Part shown: positions 15,959 through 25,368 of the stretch, piece by piece
Numbering within the stretch: position 1 is the first letter of the stretch
How the letters are laid out: every line of letters begins with the position of its first letter
Assembly: GCA_963643225.1 (NCBI GenBank)
Contig: CAVIIX010000001.1
Span: 124,001 to 188,000 of the forward strand
From: UBA1258 sp963643225
Lineage (GTDB): Bacteria > Bacillota > Clostridia > Lachnospirales > Lachnospiraceae
Length of the DNA: 64,000 nucleotides
Direction of reading: 5' to 3'
The notes under the pieces: generated by a model
Told to the model about the DNA's origin: nothing
The model's input: only the letters and a program-made list of their open reading frames with translations
Databases searched by the model: none
Program-made: the position numbers and the translations under genes

Positions 15959-17682
15959 TGAAAAATAAAAATATTTACATTAAAATCCTTAAGCTTTTAA
16001 AAAATCATATACCCGGGCTTGTATTTTCTCTTATATTTGCCTGTGTATCGGTATTTTCCTCTTTATATATTCCGATTCTTACAGGGGAAGCCATAGATGA
16101 AATGGTGGGAGCAGGAAGAGTTAATATTGAAGGCCTTAAGACTATACTTTTTTATTTTTTATTAATCCTTTTGATTAATGGTATATCCAGCTTTTTAATG
16201 AGCTTAATAAATAACCGCATTACCTTTAAGGTAGTGAAGGATTTAAGACTTAAGCTTTTTGATAAAATCGGGAAGGTGCCGGTTGTGTATATTGATACAA
16301 AGGGACATGGCGACATTTTATCAAGAATAGTAAGTGACGTTGAAAGACTTTCAGATGGCCTGCTTTTAGGCTTTTCACAGCTGTTTACAGGAATTTTGAC
16401 TATTTTTACTACCATAGTGTTTATGATAAGAATAAATGCATGGATTGCTTTAGGGGTTGTTGTGCTTACTCCCTTATCCTTATTTGCAGCTTCCTTTATA
16501 TCAAGAAAGACCTATAAGCACTTTATGGAACAGGCTCGTTTACAGGGTGATTTAACCGGCTTTGTAAATGAAACCGTCAATTCCGTAAGGCTTATAAAAG
16601 CCTTTGGCGCAGAAAGCCTTGAAATAAATAAATACAAGGATAAAACGGATAAATATTCAAGGGTTAATTTAAAGGCTTTATTTTACAGCTCCACCACCAA
16701 TCCGGTGACACGTTTTGTAAATGGTATGGTGTATGCTCTCGTGGGGGTACTGGGAGGCCTTTTAGGCATAAAGGGTGCCATTACAATAGGTACGTTATCC
16801 TGCTTTTTAAGCTATGCAAGCCAGTACACCAAGCCCTTTAACGAAATATCCGGTGTCATAACGGAATTTCAGAATGCGGTTGCCTGTGCAGGACGTATTT
16901 TTGAATTTTTGGAAAGTGAAGATACTCCTGACTTAATAAAGGAGCCTTCCGGATTAGAAACTCTTTCTGGAAAAATAGATATTGTCAATCTTGAATTCAG
17001 TTATGACAAAACCAAAAAGCTTTTATATGATTTGAATTTGCATGTTAAAAAGGGAGATCACATTGCAATAGTAGGGCCTACAGGCTGCGGCAAGACTACC
17101 TTTATAAATTTATTAATGCGCTTCTATGAGCCTGACGAAGGTGAAATTTTATTTGACGATAATTCTTCGGATTCAATAGAAAAGAGCGTATTAAGAAAGA
17201 ATATCGGAATGGTGCTTCAGGATACCTGGCTTAAAACCGGCACTATTTCAGAAAATATTGCCTATGGCAAGCCTGATGCCACAAAAGAAGAAATTATTGA
17301 AGCTTCAAAAAAGGCTCATGCCCACAGCTTTATAAGTCGTCTTGAAAAGGGATATGATACTAAGATAAGTCAGGACGGAAACAATTTATCCCAGGGTGAA
17401 AAGCAGCTTTTATGTATTGCAAGATTAATGCTTTCACTTCCCCCTGTTTTGATATTGGATGAAGCTACCTCTTCAATTGATACCCGTACGGAAATACGCA
17501 TTAACAAAGCCTTTGAAGCCATGATGCAGGGACGCACCACTTTTATTGTGGCTCACAGACTTTCCACCATCAGAAACGCCGATTTAATTCTTGTAATGCG
17601 AGAAGGTAATATAATAGAGCAGGGTACTCATGAAGAACTGTTGAATAAAAAGGGATTTTATTACGAACTGTTAAATTCATAA
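15958..17682 (+). CDS. ABC exporter half, catalytic ATPase subunit
   Basis: The 574-aa partner has six membrane segments (about 20-300) and an ATPase with Walker A GPTGCGKTT, Walker B VLILDEATSSID with the catalytic Glu, and a canonical switch His (FIVAHRLSTI). Its signature motif is altered to LSQGEKQ. In a heterodimer, its Walker motifs face the LSGGQ of the first subunit, forming the active site, while its poor signature faces the degenerate Walker set. The complementary defects argue strongly for an obligate pair. It ends the long operon that began at rimP. Confidence 0.92.
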   Translation: MKNKNIYIKILKLLKNHIPGLVFSLIFACVSVFSSLYIPILTGEAIDEMVGAGRVNIEGLKTILFYFLLILLINGISSFLMSLINNRITFKVVKDLRLKLFDKIGKVPVVYIDTKGHGDILSRIVSDVERLSDGLLLGFSQLFTGILTIFTTIVFMIRINAWIALGVVVLTPLSLFAASFISRKTYKHFMEQARLQGDLTGFVNETVNSVRLIKAFGAESLEINKYKDKTDKYSRVNLKALFYSSTTNPVTRFVNGMVYALVGVLGGLLGIKGAITIGTLSCFLSYASQYTKPFNEISGVITEFQNAVACAGRIFEFLESEDTPDLIKEPSGLETLSGKIDIVNLEFSYDKTKKLLYDLNLHVKKGDHIAIVGPTGCGKTTFINLLMRFYEPDEGEILFDDNSSDSIEKSVLRKNIGMVLQDTWLKTGTISENIAYGKPDATKEEIIEASKKAHAHSFISRLEKGYDTKISQDGNNLSQGEKQLLCIARLMLSLPPVLILDEATSSIDTRTEIRINKAFEAMMQGRTTFIVAHRLSTIRNADLILVMREGNIIEQGTHEELLNKKGFYYELLNS

Positions 17683-17711
17683 TTGATAATTAAGTGAAAG
17701 AATTATATAAT
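17683..17711 (+). promoter_or_regulatory. Sigma-A-type promoter for apt
   Basis: TTGATA (17683-17688) and TATAAT (17706-17711) are separated by 17 bp. The -35 begins right after the stop codon of the ABC gene. Transcription would start near 17718, inside the inverted repeat that follows. Confidence 0.75.
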
Positions 17712-17714
17712 ATG

Positions 17715-17742
17715 TAGGTCTTTTCTTGGAAGAAAAGACCTA
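17715..17742 (+). terminator. Perfect hairpin at the apt transcript start
   Basis: TAGGTCTTTTCTT (17715-17727) and AAGAAAAGACCTA (17730-17742) are perfect 13-bp arms around GG. It can end the upstream operon, but the 3' flank TATGTTATT is a poor T-tract. As it also starts at the predicted +1 of apt, it could be a 5' stabilising hairpin. Both roles are possible. Confidence 0.55.
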
Positions 17743-17759
17743 TATGTTATTAAAGGCTT

Positions 17760-17786
17760 TAGTAGAGTCGTAGCGAAACTGATTGC
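17760..17786 (+). repeat. Short intergenic repeat, family 1, copy A
   Basis: A 27-bp stretch beginning TAGTAGAGTCGTAGCG matches 24 of 27 bases of 27704-27730. Weaker similarity continues for about 13 bp on the right. It lies about 40 bp before the apt start codon. Confidence 0.7.
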
Positions 17787-17825
17787 TGATATCAATGACG
17801 TAAATGTTATTTAAGGAGTATAGCC

Positions 17826-18350
17826 ATGAAAAAATTAGAAGAATATGTAAGAAGTATCAAAGACTTTCCAGAACCCGGCATTATTTTCAGAGACATTACA
17901 AGTGTATTACAGGATGCAGAAGGCCTTCACCTTGCAATCGACACCATGCAGGAGCTTGTTAAGGAGGTTGACTTTGATGTTGTGGTAGGTCCGGAATCAA
18001 GAGGCTTCATCTTTGGTACACCTTTAGCATACATTAACAAAAAGCCCTTCGTTTTAATCCGTAAGAAGGGTAAGCTTCCATGTGAAACTGTATCCAAGGA
18101 ATATGCTCTTGAATACGGCACAGCTACAATCGAAATCCATAAGGATGCGATTAAGCCTGGTCAGAAGGTTTTAATCGTTGACGATTTAATTGCTACAGGC
18201 GGCACCACCAAGGCCATGATTGAACTTATCGAATCTCTTGGCGGACAGGTAGTAGGGGTTACAGTACTTATGGAGCTTGCGGGCTTAGAGGGCAGAAAGC
18301 TTTTAGGAAACGTTCCGTTATATTCAGCAATTATTTATCCAGGTAAATAA
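17826..18350 (+). CDS. apt: Adenine phosphoribosyltransferase
   Basis: The 174-aa enzyme salvages adenine with PRPP to give AMP. The N-terminus LEEYVRSIKDFPEPGIIFRDIT is diagnostic, as are GPESRGFIFGTPLAY and the PRPP-binding loop VLIVDDLIATGGTTKAM near residues 117-133. SD AAGGAG lies 7-8 nt before the ATG. It sits directly before rel, 26 bp apart, a common pairing that links purine salvage to (p)ppGpp metabolism. Confidence 0.97.
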   Translation: MKKLEEYVRSIKDFPEPGIIFRDITSVLQDAEGLHLAIDTMQELVKEVDFDVVVGPESRGFIFGTPLAYINKKPFVLIRKKGKLPCETVSKEYALEYGTATIEIHKDAIKPGQKVLIVDDLIATGGTTKAMIELIESLGGQVVGVTVLMELAGLEGRKLLGNVPLYSAIIYPGK

Positions 18351-18375
18351 AATTTTCTTTTGAAGGAGTTTCTTT

Positions 18376-20718
18376 ATGGATTTTAATAAAATCGATAAAG
18401 AACAACTTAATACACAATCCGTAGAAAATGTTGAATATGTCATTGATGATGGCAGAATCGAATCAATCGGAGAATTCATAAGTCCCGAAGAATTATTCGG
18501 AGACCTTATTAGTCGTGTAAAAAAATACCATCCTTCAGATGATATTTCAATGATTGAAAAGGCTTATAAAATAGCCAATGATGCCCATCACGATCAGCTT
18601 CGTAAATCAGGTGAACCATATATTATTCATCCTCTTTACGTGGCAATTATTCTTGCAGATTTAGAGCTTGACAAAGAGACAATCTGCGCCGGTATTTTGC
18701 ATGACGTTGTGGAGGATACCATTTTAACAAAAGAAGAAATTGCGGCTGAATTTGGCGATGACGTAGCTCTTTTAGTGGACGGTGTTACGAAATTAAAGGC
18801 TTTCCAGATGTCGGACTCTGCAAGAGAAATCAGTCAGGATAAAGAAAAGCTTGAATTACAGGCAGAAAATTTAAGAAAAATGTTTCTTGCAATGGCAAAG
18901 GATATAAGGGTCATCCTTATTAAGCTTGCAGACCGTCTCCATAATATGCGTACTTTGGGGCATATGCCGGGTGAAAAGCAGCAGCGTATTGCAAGAGAAA
19001 CACTGGATATCTATTCTCCGATAGCTGACAGACTCGGTATTTCAAAAATCAAGGTTGAACTTGACGACCTTTCTTTAAAATATCTTGAGCCTGAAGCCTA
19101 CAAGGAGCTTGACAGACTTATTGCCGTAAGAAAGAGTGAGAGAGAAAAGTATATTCAGACAATCGTTAATGAGGTCAGTGCTCACATCAAAAACGCAGGC
19201 ATTGATGCAGTTATTGACGGTCGAGTAAAGCACTTTTTCAGTATATATAAAAAGATGGTAAATCAGAACAAGACTATCGATCAGATTTACGATCTTTTTG
19301 CAGTCAGAATTATAGTTAAATCGGTAAGAGACTGTTATGCGGCGCTTGGCGTAATTCATGAAATCTATAAGCCTATTCCGGGCAGATTTAAGGATTATAT
19401 TGCAATGCCCAAGCCTAATATGTATCAGTCCCTTCACACCACCCTTATCGGTTCCTCGGGACAGCCCTTTGAAATTCAGATTCGTACCGAAGAAATGCAT
19501 AAGGAAGCCGAATATGGTATTGCTGCCCATTGGAAGTATAAAGAAGCCTCTGACGGCAAAATGGTACCCAAGCAGGAAGAAGAAAAATTATCCTGGCTCA
19601 GACAGATTCTTGAATGGCAGAAGGACATGTCTGATAACAAGGAATTCCTTGATTTGCTAAAATCAGACCTGGATTTATTTTCCGATTCCGTATACTGCTT
19701 TACTCCTACAGGTGATGTTAAAAACCTTCCTGCAGGCAGTACCCCCATAGATTTTGCTTACAGCATTCACTCCGCTGTTGGTAACAAGATGGTGGGTGCA
19801 AGAGTAAACGGTCAGCTTGTGACAATTGATTATGTCATTAACAACGGGGACAGAGTTGAGATTATTACCTCTCAGAATTCAAAGGGTCCAAGCCGTGACT
19901 GGCTTAACATCGTTAAGTCAACCCAGGCTAAAAATAAAATATCCCAGTGGTTTAAGGCAGAATATAAGGATGAAAACATCAGTAAGGGTAAAGATGCTTT
20001 CATGTACTACTGCAGGACTCACGCGGTTAATCCTACCGAAATTTTAACTACCGATTACATGGGGGCCATTATGCGTAAATACGGCTTCCATGATTGGGAT
20101 TCTGTTTATGCTGCTATAGGTCACGGCGGTTTAAAGGAAGGTCAGATTGTTAACAAGATGCTTGAGCTTTTGGAAGCTGAGCGTAAGAAAAACCTGACTG
20201 ACGAAGAAATAGAGGATGCCTTAAACGATGCAGGAAAGATGCGTGCAAAAGAACGCATCGGCAAATCAGGTATTGTGGTAAAGGGTATCGACGATGTGGC
20301 TGTAAGATTTTCAAAATGCTGTTCACCTGTACCGGGTGATGAAATCGTGGGCTTTGTCACAAGAGGAAGAGGTGTTTCCATTCACCGTACGGATTGCGTC
20401 AATGTCATTTCTTTACCGGAAATGGACAGAGTACGCTTGATAGATGCAGAGTGGCAGGAAAGTGATGTAATAAGCGGTAAATATCCTGCTGAAATACGCA
20501 TTTTTGCCAATAACCGTACGGGGCTTTTGGCAGATATTTCAAAGGTTTTGACAGAAAAAAATATAAGTATTCTTTCTCTTAACACACGTGTCAACAAGCA
20601 GGGCCTTGTGACCATGAATACAGCCTTTGAAATTGAAGGTAAGGATGCTCTTACCCATATTATTGAAAAGATGAGAAGCATCGAAAGCGTCATAGACATA
20701 GAAAGGACCAGAGGTTAA
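18376..20718 (+). CDS. rel: Bifunctional (p)ppGpp synthetase/hydrolase Rel
   Basis: The 780-aa protein is a long RelA/SpoT homologue. The HD hydrolase domain (about 60-210) contains GILHDVVEDT and LADRLHNMRTLGHM. The synthetase domain (about 290-400) contains RFKDYIAMPKPNMYQSLHTT and EIQIRTEEMHKEAEYGIAAHW. The TGS domain follows (VYCFTPTGDVKNLPAGSTPIDFAYSIHS), then the zinc-finger region with CCSPVPGDEIVG and a C-terminal ACT domain. Both catalytic motifs are intact, so it should make and degrade the alarmone. An extension of about 45 residues precedes the HD domain. The stop overlaps the next start (TAATG). Confidence 0.96.
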   Translation: MDFNKIDKEQLNTQSVENVEYVIDDGRIESIGEFISPEELFGDLISRVKKYHPSDDISMIEKAYKIANDAHHDQLRKSGEPYIIHPLYVAIILADLELDKETICAGILHDVVEDTILTKEEIAAEFGDDVALLVDGVTKLKAFQMSDSAREISQDKEKLELQAENLRKMFLAMAKDIRVILIKLADRLHNMRTLGHMPGEKQQRIARETLDIYSPIADRLGISKIKVELDDLSLKYLEPEAYKELDRLIAVRKSEREKYIQTIVNEVSAHIKNAGIDAVIDGRVKHFFSIYKKMVNQNKTIDQIYDLFAVRIIVKSVRDCYAALGVIHEIYKPIPGRFKDYIAMPKPNMYQSLHTTLIGSSGQPFEIQIRTEEMHKEAEYGIAAHWKYKEASDGKMVPKQEEEKLSWLRQILEWQKDMSDNKEFLDLLKSDLDLFSDSVYCFTPTGDVKNLPAGSTPIDFAYSIHSAVGNKMVGARVNGQLVTIDYVINNGDRVEIITSQNSKGPSRDWLNIVKSTQAKNKISQWFKAEYKDENISKGKDAFMYYCRTHAVNPTEILTTDYMGAIMRKYGFHDWDSVYAAIGHGGLKEGQIVNKMLELLEAERKKNLTDEEIEDALNDAGKMRAKERIGKSGIVVKGIDDVAVRFSKCCSPVPGDEIVGFVTRGRGVSIHRTDCVNVISLPEMDRVRLIDAEWQESDVISGKYPAEIRIFANNRTGLLADISKVLTEKNISILSLNTRVNKQGLVTMNTAFEIEGKDALTHIIEKMRSIESVIDIERTRG

Positions 20719-21350
20719 TGGGTGAAATTAGAATCGGAAGACTTACTCTTGGCATGTATCAGACAAACTGTTACCTTGTGTACAGAGAGGGCGAAAATAA
20801 AGCCATTATTTTCGATCCTGCCGATGAAGGCGGTTTAATTTTCGATAAGCTTTCTGAAAAGGGCTTTGAAGTAAGCGCTATTGTGCTGACACATGGTCAT
20901 TTCGATCACATCTTTGGCGTAAGCGAATTAAAAAGCAAGGCACACTGCAAGGTATATGCGCTGGATAAAGAAAAAGAGCTTTTGGAATCTTCACATATTA
21001 ACTGCTCTGAATCCGTCCACCGTCCCGTTATGGTAGTGGCAGACGTTTTTTTTAGGGATAAGGAAGAGGTCACTATTGAGAACATAACCTTCACCGTTTT
21101 GTCAACTCCCGGTCATACAGAAGGAAGTGCCTGCTATTATTTTAAGGAAGCGGGAATTTTAGTGTCAGGAGATACGCTGTTTAGTGAAAGCGTAGGCCGT
21201 TCTGACCTTCCTACAGGAAGCGGTAAAAAGCTAATTGAGTCAATTAATGAAAAACTCATGGAACTTCCTGACAATACCCGTGTGTACCCCGGCCACGGAG
21301 GCACCACCACCATCGGTAACGAAAGAGAAAACAATCCATTTATTAATTAA
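20718..21350 (+). CDS. MBL-fold metallo-hydrolase (YqgX/glyoxalase II-like)
   Basis: The 210-aa protein has the metallo-beta-lactamase fold motifs: THGHFDHIFG (HxHxDH) near 57-66, STPGHTEGS with the second metal His near 132, SGDTLFSESVGRSDLPTG near 152, and PGHGGTTTIGNE at the end. Short MBL proteins of this kind hydrolyse thioesters or similar small substrates; the substrate here is unknown. It lies between rel and hemZ, as in many Clostridia, with a 1-bp overlap with rel and 2 bp before hemZ. Confidence 0.9.
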   Translation: MGEIRIGRLTLGMYQTNCYLVYREGENKAIIFDPADEGGLIFDKLSEKGFEVSAIVLTHGHFDHIFGVSELKSKAHCKVYALDKEKELLESSHINCSESVHRPVMVVADVFFRDKEEVTIENITFTVLSTPGHTEGSACYYFKEAGILVSGDTLFSESVGRSDLPTGSGKKLIESINEKLMELPDNTRVYPGHGGTTTIGNERENNPFIN

Positions 21351-21352
21351 TT

Positions 21353-22777
21353 ATGATAATTGTAAGTGTTAATGAGTCTGAATTTGAATACGACATTCAT
21401 TCCCTTGTTAAAGCCTTTTATCCAAGTGAAGAGGTAAAGGTTTTAACAGGAAAAGAAAACCCTGACTTCAGTGTTTGTCTATACGACACTGAGTTTTCTT
21501 TTGCTGATAAAGAGGGTAAGCTTTTGGCAAAAGAAGCATTATCACCTGAAAGCGACAGAATTACAAGAAAGAATGCTGTTAAAAGACTGGTTTATAAGGG
21601 TTTAAATTTATATACTGGAAAAACCCTTGTGTGGGGAGATTTAACAGGAATCAGACCTACTAAAATTGCAAGAAAGAAGCTTGAAGAGGGAGTTTCAGAC
21701 ACTGAAATCCTTAAATATATGAAGGACACCTATTTAATCAGTGATGAAAAGGGGCTTCTTTCTATAGATATAGCAAAGCGTGAAATTGAGGTTTTATCAC
21801 CCTTGCGTAAAAAAGGATATTCCCTATACATAGATATTCCTTTCTGTCCCACTACCTGTTTATATTGTTCCTTTACTTCATACCCAATCGCAAAATGGAG
21901 GGGAAGAGTAAAGGAATATTTAGAGGCACTTAAAAAAGAAATAGAATATGTATCAAAGGCAAGACGGGATTTAGTGCTTGATACAATTTACATAGGCGGC
22001 GGCACCCCCACTACCCTTAAGGCGTCAGAGCTTGATGATTTACTTTCATATATTGATGCTCATTTTAATATGTCGACGGTTTTGGAATATACGGTCGAAG
22101 CCGGCAGAGCGGATTCAATTACCTTAGATAAATTAAAGGTTTTATACGAGCATAAAGTAAACCGCATAAGCGTAAATCCGCAGTCCATGAATCAAAAAAC
22201 CCTTGATTTAATAGGCAGACGCCACACGGTTGAGGATGTTAAAAGAGCTTTTTATGACGCAAGAAACGCAGGCTTTAAAAACATCAATATGGATATTATT
22301 TTAGGGCTTCCAGGCGAGAGCGCTTCGGAGGTTAACAAAACAATAGAAGATATTAAAGCATTAGCCCCTGATTCCTTAACAGTCCATTCTTTAGCCATAA
22401 AGCGAGGCTCAAGGCTTTATGAGTGGATTTTAGACAAGGGATATGCTACTATGATAAATACTGAGGAAACCATGAAAATAGCAGAGGATGGAGCCAAAGC
22501 AATGGACATGGTGCCCTATTATTTGTACAGGCAGAAAAACATGGCAGGAAATTTTGAAAATACAGGCTACAGTAAGGAGGGCTGCTTTGGTATTTACAAT
22601 ATCCTGATTATGGAGGAGGTGGAGCCTATTGTGGCTCTGGGTCCTGGCTCCGTTTCAAAGGTAATTACAAGAGACGGAAGGCTTGTAAGAAACGATAATG
22701 TCAAAGATGTGGCTTTATATATAGAGTCAATTGATGAAATGATAAAGAGAAAAGAAGAATTATTTTCACTTGAATAA
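21353..22777 (+). CDS. hemZ: Radical SAM coproporphyrinogen dehydrogenase-like HemZ
   Basis: The 474-aa protein has a radical SAM cluster motif PFCPTTCLYCSF (CxxxCxxC) near residue 165, then YIGGGTPTTL, and IILGLPGES near 320, matching the HemN/HemZ family. An N-terminal domain of about 130 residues is typical of HemZ. HemN oxidatively decarboxylates coproporphyrinogen III; HemZ is assigned the same type of reaction, but in an anaerobe without obvious heme genes nearby the substrate is uncertain. It starts at ATG 21353, two bases after the MBL stop, and hisS follows, a normal Clostridia order. Confidence 0.9.
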   Translation: MIIVSVNESEFEYDIHSLVKAFYPSEEVKVLTGKENPDFSVCLYDTEFSFADKEGKLLAKEALSPESDRITRKNAVKRLVYKGLNLYTGKTLVWGDLTGIRPTKIARKKLEEGVSDTEILKYMKDTYLISDEKGLLSIDIAKREIEVLSPLRKKGYSLYIDIPFCPTTCLYCSFTSYPIAKWRGRVKEYLEALKKEIEYVSKARRDLVLDTIYIGGGTPTTLKASELDDLLSYIDAHFNMSTVLEYTVEAGRADSITLDKLKVLYEHKVNRISVNPQSMNQKTLDLIGRRHTVEDVKRAFYDARNAGFKNINMDIILGLPGESASEVNKTIEDIKALAPDSLTVHSLAIKRGSRLYEWILDKGYATMINTEETMKIAEDGAKAMDMVPYYLYRQKNMAGNFENTGYSKEGCFGIYNILIMEEVEPIVALGPGSVSKVITRDGRLVRNDNVKDVALYIESIDEMIKRKEELFSLE

Positions 22778-22798
22778 GGTGTATAAGAGGAGATAAAA

Positions 22799-24061
22799 AT
22801 GGCACTAGTTAAAAAGCCTGTTACAGGCATGAAGGAAATCATGCCTAAGGAAATGGAAATTCGTGATTACGTACAGAGAATTATCAAGGAAACCTATCGT
22901 TCCTTTGGCTTTACTTCAATTGAAACTCCCTGTCTTGAGGATATCAACAATCTTTGCTCAAAGCAGGGTGGTGAAAATGAAAAGCTTATTTTTAAGGTAT
23001 TAAAAAGAGGCGAAAAATTAAATCTTGAAGCTGCAAAAGCAGAAGCTGATTTAACGGATATGGGTTTAAGATACGATTTAACTGTTCCACTTGTAAGGTT
23101 TTATTCAAATAATTTGGCAACCCTTCCTTCACCCTTTAAGGCTTTACAGATGGGTAATGTATGGAGAGCAGACAGACCTCAGCGCGGAAGATACCGTCAG
23201 TTTATGCAGTGTGATATAGATATCCTTGGTGAAGCCTCAAACATGGCTGAAATCGAGCTTATTTTAGCTACCACCACAACACTTGGCAAAATCGGCTTTA
23301 AGAATTTTGAAATCCGTATTAACGAAAGAAGACTTTTAAAGGCAATGGCCGGCTACGCAGGCTTTGATGAAGAAAAATTTGACGTAGTGTGCATTATTTT
23401 GGATAAGCTTGATAAAATCGGAGTTGAGGGCGTTAAGGAAGAGCTTTTGGAGGAGGGCTTTAACAAAGACAGCGTAAACAAATACATTGCACTCTTTGAT
23501 TTGTTTACAGGTGACGTTGAGGGCCTTAAGAAAATTAAAGAGGTACTCGGCGATGCTCTTGAAGAGGAGGTCGTCACAAGCTTAACGGAAATTATTGAAA
23601 GCGTTGAAAAGGTTAAGCGCGCAGACTTTAAGATGGTATTTGACCCTACTCTTGTAAGAGGTATGGGCTATTATACCGGCACAATTTTTGAAATCGCAAT
23701 TCCTGAATTCGGCGGTTCCTGCGGCGGTGGCGGAAGATACGATAAGATGGTAGGAAACTTTACGGGTGTAAACGTTCCTGCCTGCGGCTTCTCAATCGGC
23801 TTTGAAAGAATCGTTTTACTGCTGCTTGAATCAGGCTTTGAGGTGCCGGGTACAGGCGAAAAAATTGCATACCTTGTAGAAAAGGATATGCCAAAGTACA
23901 GATACGCAGAAGTATTAAATGAGGCAATGAAAGAAAGAGAAAGCGGTAAGCAGATTTTAGTTGCCAAGATGAATAAAAACAAAAAATTCCAGAAGGAACA
24001 GTTAACCGCTGAAGGCTATTTAGCCTTTAAGGAATTTTATACTAACCCATTACAGACTTAA
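22799..24061 (+). CDS. hisS: Histidine--tRNA ligase, divergent type
   Basis: The 420-aa class II synthetase charges tRNA-His. Motif 2 reads RADRPQRGRYRQFMQCDIDILG near residues 122-143, the histidine loop is LVRGMGYYTGTIFEI near 285, and motif 3 is GFSIGFERI near 338. The QCDIDI form of motif 2 resembles eukaryotic/archaeal-type HisRS more than the Bacillus enzyme. The C-terminal anticodon-binding part is short, only about 75 residues after motif 3. SD AGAGGAG precedes the ATG. The usual partner aspS is not downstream. Confidence 0.92.
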   Translation: MALVKKPVTGMKEIMPKEMEIRDYVQRIIKETYRSFGFTSIETPCLEDINNLCSKQGGENEKLIFKVLKRGEKLNLEAAKAEADLTDMGLRYDLTVPLVRFYSNNLATLPSPFKALQMGNVWRADRPQRGRYRQFMQCDIDILGEASNMAEIELILATTTTLGKIGFKNFEIRINERRLLKAMAGYAGFDEEKFDVVCIILDKLDKIGVEGVKEELLEEGFNKDSVNKYIALFDLFTGDVEGLKKIKEVLGDALEEEVVTSLTEIIESVEKVKRADFKMVFDPTLVRGMGYYTGTIFEIAIPEFGGSCGGGGRYDKMVGNFTGVNVPACGFSIGFERIVLLLLESGFEVPGTGEKIAYLVEKDMPKYRYAEVLNEAMKERESGKQILVAKMNKNKKFQKEQLTAEGYLAFKEFYTNPLQT

Positions 24062-24075
24062 TAACGGAGGATTAT

Positions 24076-25350
24076 ATGGATACCACAGGTGTCATACAAC
24101 TTATTGTTTTACTTGTTTTAATTATTTTATCAGCATTCTTTTCGGCTTCTGAAACAGCAATTTCGTCTATATCAAGAGCCAAGCTTAAATCCTTGCTGGA
24201 TGAAGAAAAGAAGCATGCAAAAATTTTAAATAAAATATTTGATAATTACGACAGATGCTTAACTACGATTTTAATCGGTAACAACATAGTTAATTTAAGT
24301 GCATCATCTCTTGCCACCACTCTTACAATAAGAGTCTTTGGAAATGTATATGTATCGATTGCAACCGGTATTTTAACCTTTGTGATTTTAATATTTGGTG
24401 AAATCACACCTAAGACCTGGGCAAGACGCAATTTTGAAAAGTTATCTTTAGCCTTTGCACCCATTATAAGACTTTTAATGATTATCTTATTTCCGATAGT
24501 GTTTTTAATCGGAGCGGTTGCAAAATTTGTATTGTTTATTATGGGTCAGTCCAATGATGATGGCATCACCATTACAGAATCCGAGCTTCGTTCTTATGTG
24601 GACGTATCTCACGAAGACGGTGTTATCGAGGCAGATGAAAAGGAATTTATCAATAACGTTTTCGATTTTTCTGATTCTGCTGCTAAAGACATTATGATTC
24701 CACGTATCGATATGACTTCTATTGAACTTGGAGCTTCCTACAAGGACGTAATGAAGGTATTCAGGGATTCAATGTATACACGTCTTCCTGTTTATAAGGA
24801 AGAGAAAGAAAACATCATAGGCTTTATTAACATTAAAGACCTAATAAGGCTTAAGTCTACGGAATCCTTTACGGTTTCTAAATTTTTAAGGGAAGCCTAT
24901 TATACCTACGAATATAAAAAGACCAATGACCTTTTAATCGAAATGAGAAATGCGGCCATGACTCTTGCCTTTGTTAACAACGAATATGGCGAAACCGTTG
25001 GCATGATTACTCTTGAAGACTTACTTGAAGAAATAGTGGGTCAGATAAGAGACGAATACGATCAGGATGAATCCGACCAGATTAAGGCAATCGATGATTC
25101 CTATTTAATAGACTCAAGAATGAAGCTTGAGGATATAAACGACGTGCTTGATACCGAGTTTTCTTCGGAAAACTACGACACAATCGGCGGTCTTATTTTG
25201 GATCAGCTTGATAGAATTCCGGAAGATAACGAAACAGTCACATTAGAGAATGGTACCGTATTAAAGGTACAGGGCATACGTTCAAATCGTATTATTAATG
25301 TGCTTGTGACCCTTCCGGCAAAAGAAAACAATCAGGAAATCGAAGAATAA
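24076..25350 (+). CDS. CNNM/CBS-domain transporter (hemolysin C family)
   Basis: The 424-aa membrane protein has the DUF21/CNNM domain in residues 1-190 with four hydrophobic segments (first LIVLLVLIILSAFFSASETAI, with the family's FS.SETA motif). A CBS pair follows (MIPRIDMTSIELGASYKDVM... and TNDLLIEMRNAAMTLAFVNNEYGETVGMITLEDLLEEIVGQI), then a C-terminal CorC/HlyC domain (FSSENYDTIGGLILDQLDRIPE). This family moves or controls Mg2+ or related cations; the 'hemolysin' name is historical. It lies 15 bp after hisS with SD GGAGG. Confidence 0.92.
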   Translation: MDTTGVIQLIVLLVLIILSAFFSASETAISSISRAKLKSLLDEEKKHAKILNKIFDNYDRCLTTILIGNNIVNLSASSLATTLTIRVFGNVYVSIATGILTFVILIFGEITPKTWARRNFEKLSLAFAPIIRLLMIILFPIVFLIGAVAKFVLFIMGQSNDDGITITESELRSYVDVSHEDGVIEADEKEFINNVFDFSDSAAKDIMIPRIDMTSIELGASYKDVMKVFRDSMYTRLPVYKEEKENIIGFINIKDLIRLKSTESFTVSKFLREAYYTYEYKKTNDLLIEMRNAAMTLAFVNNEYGETVGMITLEDLLEEIVGQIRDEYDQDESDQIKAIDDSYLIDSRMKLEDINDVLDTEFSSENYDTIGGLILDQLDRIPEDNETVTLENGTVLKVQGIRSNRIINVLVTLPAKENNQEIEE

Positions 25351-25368
25351 ATTTTAAGGAGAAGTAAC

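Noticed and set aside
17683..17825. Purine riboswitch before apt
   Set aside because: The leader has only a long simple hairpin and a repeat; no three-way junction or conserved purine-aptamer core is visible.
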